A stretch of DNA of 64,000 nucleotides. Source: Planctomycetaceae bacterium. Its GTDB lineage: Bacteria; Planctomycetota; UBA1135; GCA-002686595. Where the stretch lies: contig WYBT01000030.1 in assembly GCA_011525785.1 (NCBI GenBank), positions 372,001 to 436,000 of the forward strand, in the 5' to 3' direction. Shown here piece by piece: positions 25,882-34,086 of this stretch (positions within the stretch are counted from its first letter, which is position 1; every line of letters begins with the position of its first letter). Made by a program: the position numbers and the translations under genes. The notes beneath the pieces are model-generated. The model was not told the origin of the DNA and made no database searches. It saw only the letters and a program-made list of their open reading frames with translations.

Positions 25882-27513
25882 TCACTCGCCGGCGAGGAAC
25901 GGATAGCGCCAGTCGGTCGGCGGCACGAAGGTCTCCTTGATCGTGCGCGGGCTGACCCAGCGCAGCAGATTGAGGATCGAGCCGGCCTTGTCGTTGGTGC
26001 CCGACGCGCGCGAGCCGCCGAAGGGCTGCTGGCCGACGACTGCGCCCGTGGGCTTGTCGTTGATGTAGAAGTTGCCGGCGGCGAAGCGCAGCGCCTCGAC
26101 CGCCTGGCGCACCGCGGCGCGGTCGTCGGCGAAGATCGCGCCGGTGAGCGCGTAGTCGCTGGTCGAGTTGCACAGCGCGAGCGTCTCGGCGTACTTGGCG
26201 TCGTCGTACACGTGCAGCGTGAGCACCGGCCCGAACAGCTCGGTGCACATCGTGTCGTACTTGGGGTCGAGCGCTTCGATCACGGTCGGCTCGATGAACC
26301 AGCCCACGCTCGCGTCGCACTTGCCGCCGAAGATCACGCGCGCGGCGTTCGAGCTCTTCGCGGCGTTCACTGCGCCCGCGAGCTTGTCGTAGGAGCGCTT
26401 GTCGATGACTGCGCCAACGAAGTTCGTGAAGTTCGCGACGTCGCCCATCTTCAGCTGCGCGAGCATGGCGCCGAGCTGCTCGGACACGCTCTTCCACAGA
26501 CTGCGCGGGATGTAGGCGCGGCTGGCGGCCGAGCACTTCTGGCCCTGGTACTCGAACGCGCCGCGCACCAGCGCGACCGCGAGCGCCGTCGGGTTCGCCG
26601 ACGCGTGCGCGAAGACGAAGTCCTTGCCGCCGGTCTCACCGACCAGGCGCGGGTACTGCCCGTACTTGGCGATGTTCTTGCCGACCGTCGACCAGATGCC
26701 GTTGAACACGCCGGTCGAGCCGGTGAAGTGCACGCCGGCCAAGCGACGGTCCGCGATGCCCGCGTCGCCCACGACCGCGCCCGCGCCCGGGACGAAGTTG
26801 ATGACGCCCGGCGGCAGTCCGGCCGCCTCGTAGAGCTTCATCAGCTTGTAGTTGGAGTAGATCGAGGTGCTCGCCGGCTTCCACACCACGGTGTTGCCGA
26901 GCATCGCCGGCGCCGTGGCGAGGTTTGCGGCGATCGAGGTGAAGTTGAACGGGCTGATGGCGAACACGTAGCCGTCGAGCGGGCGGTGCTCGAGGCGGTT
27001 CCACACGCCCGGCGAGGACTGCGGCTGCTCGCTGTACAGCCGCTCGGCGAAGTGCGCGTTGAAGCGCATGAAGTCGATCGTCTCGCAGGCCGAATCGATT
27101 TCGGCCTGGTGGACGGTCTTCGACTGCCCGAGCATCGTCGCGGCGTTGATCGCGTCGCGCCAAGGACCGGCGAGGAGCTCGCCGACGCGCAGGAACACGG
27201 CCACGCGTTCCTCCCAAGGCAAGGCTTCCCAGTCGCGCTTGGCTGCGCTGGCGGCTTCGATCGCCTGCGCCACGTGCTCAGGGCCGGCGCGGTGCACGCG
27301 CGCGAGGACGTGGGCGTGGCGGTGGGGGACCGTGATGGTCTCCAGGTCACCCGTGCGGACCTCGCGCCCGCCGATCACCAGCGGGATTTCGAGCTGTTCA
27401 CCGGCCTGCCGCGCGAGCTCGGCCTTGAGGCTGGCGCGCTCGGGACTGCCGGGCGCGTAGCCCTTGACCGGTTCGTTGACGGGGAGCGGAGTGCGGAAGG
27501 CGCCGTGGGTCAT
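25882..27513 (-). CDS. L-glutamate gamma-semialdehyde (P5C) dehydrogenase
   Basis: 543 residues from the ATG at 27513, the usual length for stand-alone P5C dehydrogenases. It oxidises glutamate semialdehyde to glutamate with NAD+, the second step of proline breakdown. Aldehyde dehydrogenase marks: FAISPFNFTSIAANL (184-198), the NAD-binding HFTGSTGVF (262-270), general base Glu293 in VGETGGKDFV and catalytic Cys327 in EYQGQKCSAASR. The FEYQGQKCSA context is typical of the P5CDH branch. No proline dehydrogenase gene is adjacent, so proline use is inferred from the family only. Its promoter has an extended -10 box beside an inverted repeat. Confidence 0.92.
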   Translation of the reverse strand: MTHGAFRTPLPVNEPVKGYAPGSPERASLKAELARQAGEQLEIPLVIGGREVRTGDLETITVPHRHAHVLARVHRAGPEHVAQAIEAASAAKRDWEALPWEERVAVFLRVGELLAGPWRDAINAATMLGQSKTVHQAEIDSACETIDFMRFNAHFAERLYSEQPQSSPGVWNRLEHRPLDGYVFAISPFNFTSIAANLATAPAMLGNTVVWKPASTSIYSNYKLMKLYEAAGLPPGVINFVPGAGAVVGDAGIADRRLAGVHFTGSTGVFNGIWSTVGKNIAKYGQYPRLVGETGGKDFVFAHASANPTALAVALVRGAFEYQGQKCSAASRAYIPRSLWKSVSEQLGAMLAQLKMGDVANFTNFVGAVIDKRSYDKLAGAVNAAKSSNAARVIFGGKCDASVGWFIEPTVIEALDPKYDTMCTELFGPVLTLHVYDDAKYAETLALCNSTSDYALTGAIFADDRAAVRQAVEALRFAAGNFYINDKPTGAVVGQQPFGGSRASGTNDKAGSILNLLRWVSPRTIKETFVPPTDWRYPFLAGE

Positions 27514-27581
27514 GGTCGCTCGAAACGGGCTGTGGAACGGATGAGGCTGCGGACCTGAGGGGCCGCGGCTGCGAAGTCGGC

Positions 27582-27590
27582 AGGGTAGCA
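27582..27590 (-). promoter_or_regulatory. Extended -10 TGCTACCCT for the P5C dehydrogenase gene
   Basis: Minus-strand TGCTACCCT (27590 to 27582) has the TGn extension seen in extended -10 promoters. The leader to ATG 27513 would be about 62 nt. An 8-bp inverted repeat begins within it (see 27588-27634). Confidence 0.45.
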
Positions 27591-27634
27591 GTTGCGCGCG
27601 CGGCGCCCAGGCGCGCCCGAACCGCAGCAACTGC
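27588..27634. repeat. Inverted repeat GCAGTTGC / GCAACTGC in the divergent region
   Basis: GCAGTTGC (27588-27595) and its exact reverse complement GCAACTGC (27627-27634) flank 31 nt of GC-rich DNA between the P5C dehydrogenase and lipoprotein genes. The left arm overlaps the TG of the extended -10 box, so it could be an operator. Confidence 0.35.
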
Positions 27635-27732
27635 AAAAGCGCTGTGCCCCGCATTCCACCGCTGGGGCCCTATGCGCATCATGGGCGGCCCCGCGCGCCG
27701 GCGCGCGCACCTCCCTGTCCCCCCTCGAGCCC

Positions 27733-28533
27733 ATGATTCCGCACTCTCGTCTCCCGGCGGCCCTGCGCCCCGCGTTCGTCGCGGCGGTGCTTGCCGCGTC
27801 GCTCTCGTCCTGTGTCTTCGCCGTCAATGCGCGCCCCAAGGACGAAGGCGCCGCCAGCGTGGCCGGAGCGCCGAGCGAGCCGCAAGCCGCCTCCAAGCCC
27901 GAGGCCAAGGTGGAAGGGCCCGCAGCCGAGAAGGCCGCGCGAGTCAAAGAGCGCAAGGCGCTCAAGCGCGCGCACGAGCTCGAGCTCGCGCGCATGGAAC
28001 TCGAGAACGAGGAGGTCGAGCAGGCCCACGCGCGCGCCGAGGCGCAGCGCAAGCTCGACGAGGCGCGCAAGACGCTGAGCGAGGCGCAGCTCGCGCTGGA
28101 GCACTTCGTGGCGCGCGTCGCGCCGCGCGAGCTGGCCGAGGCCACGCTCTCGCTCGATCGCTCCACGCAGCGCCGCGACGAGGCGCAGCTCGAGTTGCGC
28201 GAGATGGAAGCGACCTACGCCAAAGACCAGTTCGCCAAGGACACCAAGGAGCTGGTGCTCTCGCGCCACCGCAAGCAACTCGAGTTCGCCAATCGCGATC
28301 TGGAGCTGAGCCAGCAGCGCTTCGAAGACGAGCGCAACGTGCTCCTGCCCAAGCAGCAGCGCGAGCACGAGAAGAAGTTGCGCGACGCCGAGGACGGCGT
28401 GCGCGACGCGGAAGTGGCGCTCAAGCTCGCCAACGCCAAGGCGGAGATGAGTCTGCGCCGCGCGCGCTTCAAGCTGACCGAGCTCGAGCAGCAGGACGAC
28501 GAGGACGACACGGCGAAGAAGGGCGGCGCATGA
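27733..28533 (+). CDS. Coiled-coil lipoprotein
   Basis: 266 residues. The ATG at 27733 starts a lipoprotein signal: MIPHSRLPAALRPAFVAAVL then AASLSSC with lipobox LSSC, so the mature protein would be lipid-anchored at Cys27. A Pro/Ala/Glu linker (35-70) leads into a nearly continuous charged coiled coil from about 75 to 255 (ELELARMELENEEVEQAHAR, AEAQRKLDEARKTLSEAQLA, KQQREHEKKLRDAEDGVRDA). The tail is acidic, then basic (DDEDDTAKKGGA). Its stop overlaps the start of the next gene (ATGA), so the two are made together. It may act as an envelope spacer or scaffold; no family name can be given. Confidence 0.82.
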   Translation: MIPHSRLPAALRPAFVAAVLAASLSSCVFAVNARPKDEGAASVAGAPSEPQAASKPEAKVEGPAAEKAARVKERKALKRAHELELARMELENEEVEQAHARAEAQRKLDEARKTLSEAQLALEHFVARVAPRELAEATLSLDRSTQRRDEAQLELREMEATYAKDQFAKDTKELVLSRHRKQLEFANRDLELSQQRFEDERNVLLPKQQREHEKKLRDAEDGVRDAEVALKLANAKAEMSLRRARFKLTELEQQDDEDDTAKKGGA

Positions 28534-29708
28534 AGACGCTGGCCGCGGCGCTCTTGTGCGCACTGGCGCCGGCGCAGGAGAGCGCGCCTGCGGCGCAGGA
28601 AAAGGAGCTGCGCTCCGCGCCGGACGTTCCCGAGACGATGACGCCCGCGCAGGCGCGCGCTTCGCTCGAGCGTTCGCTGCGCTTCATCACCGGCTCGCAG
28701 AACCCCGACGGCTCGTGGGGCGGCAGCGCGCCCGACAGCATCATGGAGCTGGGGTTCAGCCCCGAGACCTACTACACCTGGCAGATGGCGGCCATCGAGC
28801 TCGCGCTCATGGCGCTGATGCAGTGCGAAGAGACGCCCGAACGTCGCGCGTCGCTCGAGCGCGGCATGGAGTGGCTGTGCACGACGCGACTGCCCGCCCG
28901 CGGCAGCGACTGGGACGTCGACTACATGTGGCCGGCGCTGTACGGAGTGGTGTGTGCGAGCGTCGCGCTCGACGACGCGCGCTTCGCCGACTCCAAGTGG
29001 CAGGCCAAGATCGACGCGCGCGGCCGGGCCTTCATGGAAATGCTCGAGCGCAACCAGACCCACGACGGCGGCTGGGGCTACTACGACGATCCGCCCTTCA
29101 CGCAGCGGCCGAAGTGGGCCACCAGCTTTTCGACGGCGGTCGTGGTCGACGCGCTCGACGAAGCCCAGCGCCGCGGCTGGTACGCCGACAAGGCGCTGCG
29201 CACGCGCGCGATCGAGTACTTGCGCGGCTGCGCGCTGCCCAACGGGGCCTACGAGTACGACCTCAATCCGCTGCCGCGCATCACCGGCGGCGAGCACATC
29301 AACAACGTCAAGGGCTCGCTGGGCCGCATCCAGATCTGCAACTGGGTGCTGCGCCGCGTGCAGACGCCGTGGGTCACCGACGACAAGCTGCGCGAGGGGC
29401 TGGGCTGGTTCTTCGAGCACCACCGCTTCCTCGACGTGGCGCGCATGCGGCCGGTCCCGCACGAGGCGTACTACGCCAACGCGGGCTACTTCTACTTCTT
29501 CGGCCACTACTACTGCGCGCTCGCGATCAACGAGTTGCCGGCGGCCGAGCGCGAGGCCTGGCACGCGCGGCTGCGGCCGCACGTGGTCAAGTGTCAATAC
29601 GACGACGGCTCCACGGGGGACTTCCTGCACTCGCGCTACGATGTGCTGGCCTCGACCGCTTACGCGGCGATGGCGCTCGATCTGGGGCTTGCGCGCAGCA
29701 AGCACTGA
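28530..29708 (+). CDS. Secreted alpha/alpha-toroid protein of the terpene cyclase/prenyltransferase fold
   Basis: 392 residues; the ATG at 28530 overlaps the previous stop by 4 nt and opens a short signal peptide (MKTLAAALLCALAPAQESAP). The body has repeats of the squalene-cyclase/prenyltransferase toroid: SQNPDGSWGGSAPDSI, NQTHDGGWGYYDDPPF and QYDDGSTGDFLHSRYD, with helices between (TWQMAAIELALMALMQ). It lacks an obvious DxDD acid motif of class II cyclases, so catalysis of a cyclisation is not supported. A binding or scaffolding role outside the cytoplasm is possible. It is followed 31 nt later by eboA and eboB on the same strand, which suggests one operon. Confidence 0.8.
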   Translation: MKTLAAALLCALAPAQESAPAAQEKELRSAPDVPETMTPAQARASLERSLRFITGSQNPDGSWGGSAPDSIMELGFSPETYYTWQMAAIELALMALMQCEETPERRASLERGMEWLCTTRLPARGSDWDVDYMWPALYGVVCASVALDDARFADSKWQAKIDARGRAFMEMLERNQTHDGGWGYYDDPPFTQRPKWATSFSTAVVVDALDEAQRRGWYADKALRTRAIEYLRGCALPNGAYEYDLNPLPRITGGEHINNVKGSLGRIQICNWVLRRVQTPWVTDDKLREGLGWFFEHHRFLDVARMRPVPHEAYYANAGYFYFFGHYYCALAINELPAAEREAWHARLRPHVVKCQYDDGSTGDFLHSRYDVLASTAYAAMALDLGLARSKH

Positions 29709-29739
29709 GCGCCGAGCACGCGCAGGCGACCCGCCCAAG

Positions 29740-30651
29740 ATGAGCTCTCTCGACGTCTGTTTGTCGGCGCTCGACGCGCGCCTGGATGCGCGTCAGCAGG
29801 ACTGGTTCCAACGCGCCCGAGCCGAAGTTCGGCAGGGCGCCGACGACGACCGCTTCTGTCAACTGCTCTCCCAGGCCAGTCGCTACGCGCCGCGCGGCGC
29901 GCTGGCGCCGAGCGAGTCCGAACTGTCGGCCGCGCGCGCGGCGCTCGAGGGCTGGAGCCTGGAGCGCTGGAGCGTGCTCGAGTGCGTGCGCGTCGCGCTC
30001 GTGCTCTCGCTCGAGCGACTCTCGGAGCCGCGCGGCGAGCGCGCCGTCGAGGAGGCCTTCCGCTACGCCGACATCGGCGAAATGTGCGCGCTCTACAAGT
30101 CGCTGGCGCACCTGCCGCTGCCCGAGCGGTTCGTGTGGCGCGCTGGCGAGGGCGCGCGTTCGAGCATGCGGGCGCTGTTCGAAGCGGCGGTGTGCGACAC
30201 GCCCTTCCCGGCGCGCTACTTCGACGACAACGCCTGGCGCCAGGCGGTGATCAAGTGCCTGTTCATCGAGGCGCCCATGTGGCGCGTGTGGGGCCTGGAC
30301 TCCCGGCTCGAGCCGGAGCTGGCTCGCATGGCGCTCGACCTGGTCGAGGAGCGCCGCAGCGCGGGACGGCCGATCCATCCCGAGCTGTGGATCTGCCTGG
30401 GCCGGCACGCCGGCGCGCGCGGCGTGGCGCAACTCGAGCGCGAGATCCGCGAAGGCTCGCCGCGCGCTCGCGCGGGCGCCGGACTGGCTTTGGCGCGCGC
30501 ACGAGAGCTCGACCGCTTGCAGACGGCGCTCGCCTCCGAGAGCGACCCGTTCGTGCGCCAGATCCTCACCGAAGCGCTGGCCGGCCGCGCCGCGAGCAGC
30601 TCCTGGTCGGCCCTCGATCCCACGCACAAGCCCCTCACTCCGGTCCGCTGA
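29740..30651 (+). CDS. eboA: EboA domain protein
   Basis: 303 residues. The ATG at 29740 starts 31 nt after the toroid gene. The central and C-terminal parts match the EboA family closely: EEAFRYADIGEMCALYKSLA, HLPLPERFVWRAGEGARSSM, ALFEAAVCDTPFPARYFDDN, AWRQAVIKCLFIEAPMWRVW, GLDSRLEPELARMALDLVEE and GRPIHPELWICLG. In cyanobacteria ebo genes are needed to move a scytonemin precursor to the periplasm, and related clusters occur widely in bacteria and algae; the biochemical role of EboA itself is unknown. It is all-helical with no signal peptide, so cytoplasmic. The eboB gene starts 1 nt after its stop. No eboC-F genes follow in this window. Confidence 0.85.
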   Translation: MSSLDVCLSALDARLDARQQDWFQRARAEVRQGADDDRFCQLLSQASRYAPRGALAPSESELSAARAALEGWSLERWSVLECVRVALVLSLERLSEPRGERAVEEAFRYADIGEMCALYKSLAHLPLPERFVWRAGEGARSSMRALFEAAVCDTPFPARYFDDNAWRQAVIKCLFIEAPMWRVWGLDSRLEPELARMALDLVEERRSAGRPIHPELWICLGRHAGARGVAQLEREIREGSPRARAGAGLALARARELDRLQTALASESDPFVRQILTEALAGRAASSSWSALDPTHKPLTPVR

Positions 30652-30652
30652 C

Positions 30653-31549
30653 ATGCGCTTCTTCGACCCGCACATCCACATGATCAGTCGGACCACCGAC
30701 GACTACGAGGCCATGGCCCGCGCCGGGATCCGCGCGGTGATCGAGCCCGCCTTCTGGATCGGACAGCCGCGCACCACGCTGGGCGCGTTCGTGGACTACT
30801 TCTCGCAGATCCTGGGCTGGGAGCGCTTCCGCGCCTCGCAGTTCGGCATCGCGCACTACTGCTGCATCGGTTTGAACAGCAAGGAAGCGAACAACGAGGC
30901 CTTGGCGCGCGAGGTGCTCGAAATCCTGCCGCGCTTCGCCTTCAAGGAAGGCGTCGTGGCGATCGGCGAGATCGGTTACGACGAGATCTCGGCGGCCGAG
31001 GAGCGCGCCTACGTGTGGCAGCTGGAGTTCGCGCGCAAGCACGACATGGTCGTGATGGTGCACTCGCCGCACCGCGACAAGAAGCGCGGCATCCAGCGCT
31101 CGATCGCCGTCGCGCGCGAGGTCGGCCTGCCGATGGAGAAGCTGGTGGTCGACCACAACAACGAGGAGACCGTCAAGGACGTGCTCGACGCCGGCGCGTG
31201 GGCGGCGTTCACGATCTACCCGCACACCAAGATGGGCTCCGAGCGCATGTGCGAGATCGTCAAGCGCTACGGACCGCGGCAGATCATCGTCGACAGCTCG
31301 GCCGACTGGGGCGTGTCCGACCCGCTCGGCGTGCCCAAGACCGCCAAGCTGATGCTCGAGCGCGGCGTGCCGCCCGAACATGTGGAACAGACCACCTGGA
31401 GCAACGCACTGGCGGCCTACTCGCAGTCGGGCCAGATCGACGTCGAGGCGCTGCTCACCACGCCGGTGATCGACCAGCGCGCGCTCTTCAGCGACAACTC
31501 GGTCCTGCGCGGCCAGGCGCCGCGCGTGGACGCGCCCGTGCCCAACTGA
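30653..31549 (+). CDS. eboB: EboB, TatD-like metal-dependent hydrolase
   Basis: 298 residues, starting 1 nt after eboA. A TatD/amidohydrolase-type TIM barrel: metal-binding HxH in FFDPHIHM (residues 6-8), Glu in AIGEIGYDE, His in MVHSPHRDK, His in VVDHNNEE and Asp in IIVDSSADWG. All metal ligands are present, so it should be an active hydrolase or nuclease-like enzyme. In the ebo clusters of cyanobacteria, eboB encodes such a TatD-like protein and lies next to eboA, as here. The cluster's substrate is unknown. It is convergent with another TIM-barrel hydrolase gene 31 nt away. Confidence 0.85.
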   Translation: MRFFDPHIHMISRTTDDYEAMARAGIRAVIEPAFWIGQPRTTLGAFVDYFSQILGWERFRASQFGIAHYCCIGLNSKEANNEALAREVLEILPRFAFKEGVVAIGEIGYDEISAAEERAYVWQLEFARKHDMVVMVHSPHRDKKRGIQRSIAVAREVGLPMEKLVVDHNNEETVKDVLDAGAWAAFTIYPHTKMGSERMCEIVKRYGPRQIIVDSSADWGVSDPLGVPKTAKLMLERGVPPEHVEQTTWSNALAAYSQSGQIDVEALLTTPVIDQRALFSDNSVLRGQAPRVDAPVPN

Positions 31550-31580
31550 GCGACGGCGCGCTCGTTCGCGGCGAACTCGT

Positions 31581-32492
31581 TCAGGCGCGCGCGAGCAGGC
31601 GGCGCGCGTTGCCGGCGAAGATCTGTTGCTGATCGGCCGCGGAGACGCCGAGTTCGTCCAGCACGCGGAGTTGCTCGCTGCGGCGTTCCGCGCGCCAACC
31701 GGCGGGGAAGGTGTTGGAGTCGGTGCCGAACAGGATGCGCCCGGCGCCGAACACGGCCAGCGCACGCGCGAACACGTCGCGCAGCGTCAGCGCCGCCGGC
31801 TGCGTGTGGATCCAGGAGTTCGAAGACGAGGTGTCGACGTAGACGTTCGGGCACTGCGCGCCGGCGAGCAACGTCTCGCGGAACAGCCCCGCGCCGAAGT
31901 GCGGGATCACGAAGCGCGCGTTGGGGAAGGCGTTGGCGGCCGGGATCACGTTGAGCGGGTTCGCCCAGCGCAGGTCCATCGTGCGCGGCAGGCCCAAGAG
32001 GTCGCGCAACTTCACCACCAGCAGCCCGCAGTGGACGTAGGCGATGGCGCGCTGCTCGTCCAGCACGCCCAGGAACTCGCGCTGTTCGGGCGCGGACAGG
32101 TCGTAGTGGTGCAGCGCGGGGAACAGCAGCACGCCGCGGAAGGGGCCGGACGAGAGCAGCTCGCGCACGCGGTCGGCGGCGCCCGGCGCCGTCGGATTGA
32201 CCAGTGCGAAGGGCGTGATGCGGCCCTGCGCGAGCCGCGCCGCCTCGGCCAGCGCGGGCGCCTCTTCGGGCGCGCTGGCAAAGGCCGCGACGTGCGCGAC
32301 CTGGTGGCGGTCGAACTGCTCGATCCAGCGGGCGACGTGCGTCGCGAGCTCCGGCGCGGGCAGCTCCAGGCCGGTCCGTTGGGCCACGCGCGTGAGGCGC
32401 TCGTCGACCGTTCCCGGCTGCGTCGACTGCGCAGCCAGCGCTGCGAAGTAGGGGCGCGAGAACAGATGCAAATGGAAGTCGACCGTGTCCAT
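31581..32492 (-). CDS. Amidohydrolase family 2 enzyme
   Basis: 303 residues. The ATG at 32492 shares one base with the stop of the FkbM gene (TGATG), so the two are coupled. The TIM-barrel metal site is visible: HLH at residues 7-9, the His in YVHCGLL, FVIPHFGAG and ILFGTDSNTFPAGW with the metal-binding Asp. Amidohydrolase_2 members act on small acids as decarboxylases or on lactones as hydrolases; nothing here fixes the substrate. It lies tail to tail with eboB, another TIM-barrel hydrolase, and may belong to the same physiology (inference from position only). Confidence 0.82.
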   Translation of the reverse strand: MDTVDFHLHLFSRPYFAALAAQSTQPGTVDERLTRVAQRTGLELPAPELATHVARWIEQFDRHQVAHVAAFASAPEEAPALAEAARLAQGRITPFALVNPTAPGAADRVRELLSSGPFRGVLLFPALHHYDLSAPEQREFLGVLDEQRAIAYVHCGLLVVKLRDLLGLPRTMDLRWANPLNVIPAANAFPNARFVIPHFGAGLFRETLLAGAQCPNVYVDTSSSNSWIHTQPAALTLRDVFARALAVFGAGRILFGTDSNTFPAGWRAERRSEQLRVLDELGVSAADQQQIFAGNARRLLARA

Positions 32493-33328
32493 CAGGGCTC
32501 CTTGAGGCTGCGCAGCAGGCCGTGCGCTCGCGCGAGCGCGCCGAGCACGTGGAAGCTCGTTCCGCGCGCGCCGTACAGATCGATGCCGCCCTTGACCGGG
32601 TCGCGCTGCGCGACTTGCCGCAGGATGCGCTCCACGCTCATGGGGTAGGGGGCCGCGGTGGCCTTGCCGAGCGTGAAGCCCTGCTCGCGCAGGAACTCGA
32701 GCAACTGGCGCGCGTCGGCGCCGCGCAAGGCGTAGGGCCACAGCTCCATCAGCAGGCCCAGACGCGGGCTGGCGGCGAGCGCTGCCCGCGCGCCTTGCAA
32801 CGCGAGCCACTCCGAGCCCTGCGTGTCGATCTTGAGCATGCGCATCGGTCCGCGCACGAATTCGTCGAGCGGCGCGACCTCGATCGCGAGCTGCTGGCCT
32901 GCGCCCATGTCGGCGGGCCGCTCGCGGCCGGGCTCGATCACGCGGTTGTCGCCGAAGTTGCGGTTGGCGAGCGCGATCAACGCCTTGCCGCGCTCCGCGC
33001 CGGCCGCGACGCGGTGGACGTGGGCTTGGCCCGGCCTTCGGGCGAGCGCGCGCCGCACGTTCCGCTCGCACACGTCCGCGATGTGCGGCGCGGGTTCGAA
33101 GGCGTGGACCACAGCGCCGGCCAGCACGGCCTGCACGGCGAACCAGCCCACGTTGGCGCCGAGGTCGACGGCGCAGTCCCCAGGCCGGAGGTGCGCGCGG
33201 AACAGCGCTGTCTCATGGTCCGCCCACGCTCCGCGCTCGATCGCGGGGCCGATGATGGCGTCCTCGGCGAGGACCTCGAACTCCAGACCGAGGGAGCGGC
33301 AGAAGACGGTGCGCGTCGCAACGCTCAT
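32492..33328 (-). CDS. FkbM family methyltransferase
   Basis: 278 residues. SAM-dependent methyltransferase of the FkbM type: AVDLGANVGWFAVQAVLAG (motif I), VVHAFEPAPHIADVCERNVR, NRNFGDNR and MRMLKIDTQGSEWLALQGAR, all in the expected order. Members usually O-methylate sugars or small molecules on glycans or natural products; the acceptor is unknown. A TGCTACAGT extended -10 box ends 7 nt before the ATG at 33328, so the message is probably leaderless. The amidohydrolase start overlaps its stop by one base, so the two form an operon. Confidence 0.88.
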   Translation of the reverse strand: MSVATRTVFCRSLGLEFEVLAEDAIIGPAIERGAWADHETALFRAHLRPGDCAVDLGANVGWFAVQAVLAGAVVHAFEPAPHIADVCERNVRRALARRPGQAHVHRVAAGAERGKALIALANRNFGDNRVIEPGRERPADMGAGQQLAIEVAPLDEFVRGPMRMLKIDTQGSEWLALQGARAALAASPRLGLLMELWPYALRGADARQLLEFLREQGFTLGKATAAPYPMSVERILRQVAQRDPVKGGIDLYGARGTSFHVLGALARAHGLLRSLKEP

Positions 33329-33335
33329 CGGGGCG

Positions 33336-33344
33336 ACTGTAGCA
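33336..33344 (-). promoter_or_regulatory. Extended -10 TGCTACAGT, seven bases before an ATG
   Basis: Minus-strand TGCTACAGT (33344 to 33336), then CGCCCCG, then ATG at 33328. The spacing implies that transcription starts at or beside the A of ATG, giving a leaderless mRNA. Confidence 0.5.
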
Positions 33345-33373
33345 GAACGACGCGCGCGGACGGGCCGTGCGCG

Positions 33374-33892
33374 CTACTGGAACGACGCGCCGCCGCCGGT
33401 CACGTAGGCGAACTCGTTGTTCCAGTTGCGGCCCGAGCACTCGAAGTAGCCCGTGTGCTTGGCGGCGGCGTCGGCTGTCTCGAACGCGCGGACGCCGAGC
33501 ACGTAGAACGGACCGGGGCCGACGCACGAGTAGGCGCCCGCGGAGTACACGTAGTAGCGGTAGTGGTGCGTGTCGGTGTTCAACGGATCGACCGGCTGCT
33601 CGCGCAGGTAGCCCGACTGGGTCAGCACGGCGATGAAGTTGCCGTCGTGCGAGACATCCCAGCCGCCGTAGGTCGCGTTGGCGTTGGCCGCCGGGTAGGC
33701 GCCGGTGTCGAGGTAGTACTGCTCGATCGCGTCGCGGACGGCGTGAATGTCCTGCAGGCGCCGCGCATCGCGCGCAGCGGCGATGCGCTGGCTGACGCGC
33801 GGAGCGACGGCCCCCGCCAGCATGCTCAAGATCACGATGACGACGATCAGCTCGAGCAGCGAGAAGCCGCGACGACGGTGGTGGGGACGCAT
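33374..33892 (-). CDS. Pilin-like protein of the type II secretion / type IV pilus class
   Basis: 172 residues. The N-terminus MRPHHRRRG then FSLLELIVVIVILSMLAGAV is a textbook prepilin leader: a short basic leader, peptidase cut after Gly9, Phe1 and Glu5 of the mature protein, and a long hydrophobic helix. The globular part has two Cys in a C-terminal loop (SCVGPGPF, YFECSGRNWNNEFAYVTGGG) and DPLNTDTHHYRYYVY, like major pseudopilins. It is transcribed away from the seven-gene secretion operon at 34087-42101 and is the likely substrate of that machine. No prepilin peptidase gene is in the window. Confidence 0.88.
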   Translation of the reverse strand: MRPHHRRRGFSLLELIVVIVILSMLAGAVAPRVSQRIAAARDARRLQDIHAVRDAIEQYYLDTGAYPAANANATYGGWDVSHDGNFIAVLTQSGYLREQPVDPLNTDTHHYRYYVYSAGAYSCVGPGPFYVLGVRAFETADAAAKHTGYFECSGRNWNNEFAYVTGGGASFQ

Positions 33893-34086
33893 CGGGTAGC
33901 GGGGGGCGCGCGAGGCGCTTGCGGCCTATCGGTTCGAGGGGGCGCGCGGGCTTGAGGCGCGCGCGCGAATTGCCGTTGGCGCTCAAGCTGCGTTCGTCGG
34001 GCCGTCGATCCGAATCCCCGCGTGCGCTGCGCCCCCGTGGCGCTACCCCAGCGGCACGCCTCCGTCCCCGTCCCCGACTGTCCCCG

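Noticed and set aside
28530..29708. Squalene-hopene cyclase call for the toroid protein
   Set aside because: Only 392 residues, exported, and no DxDD motif; the fold-like QW-type repeats support relationship by fold, not the reaction.
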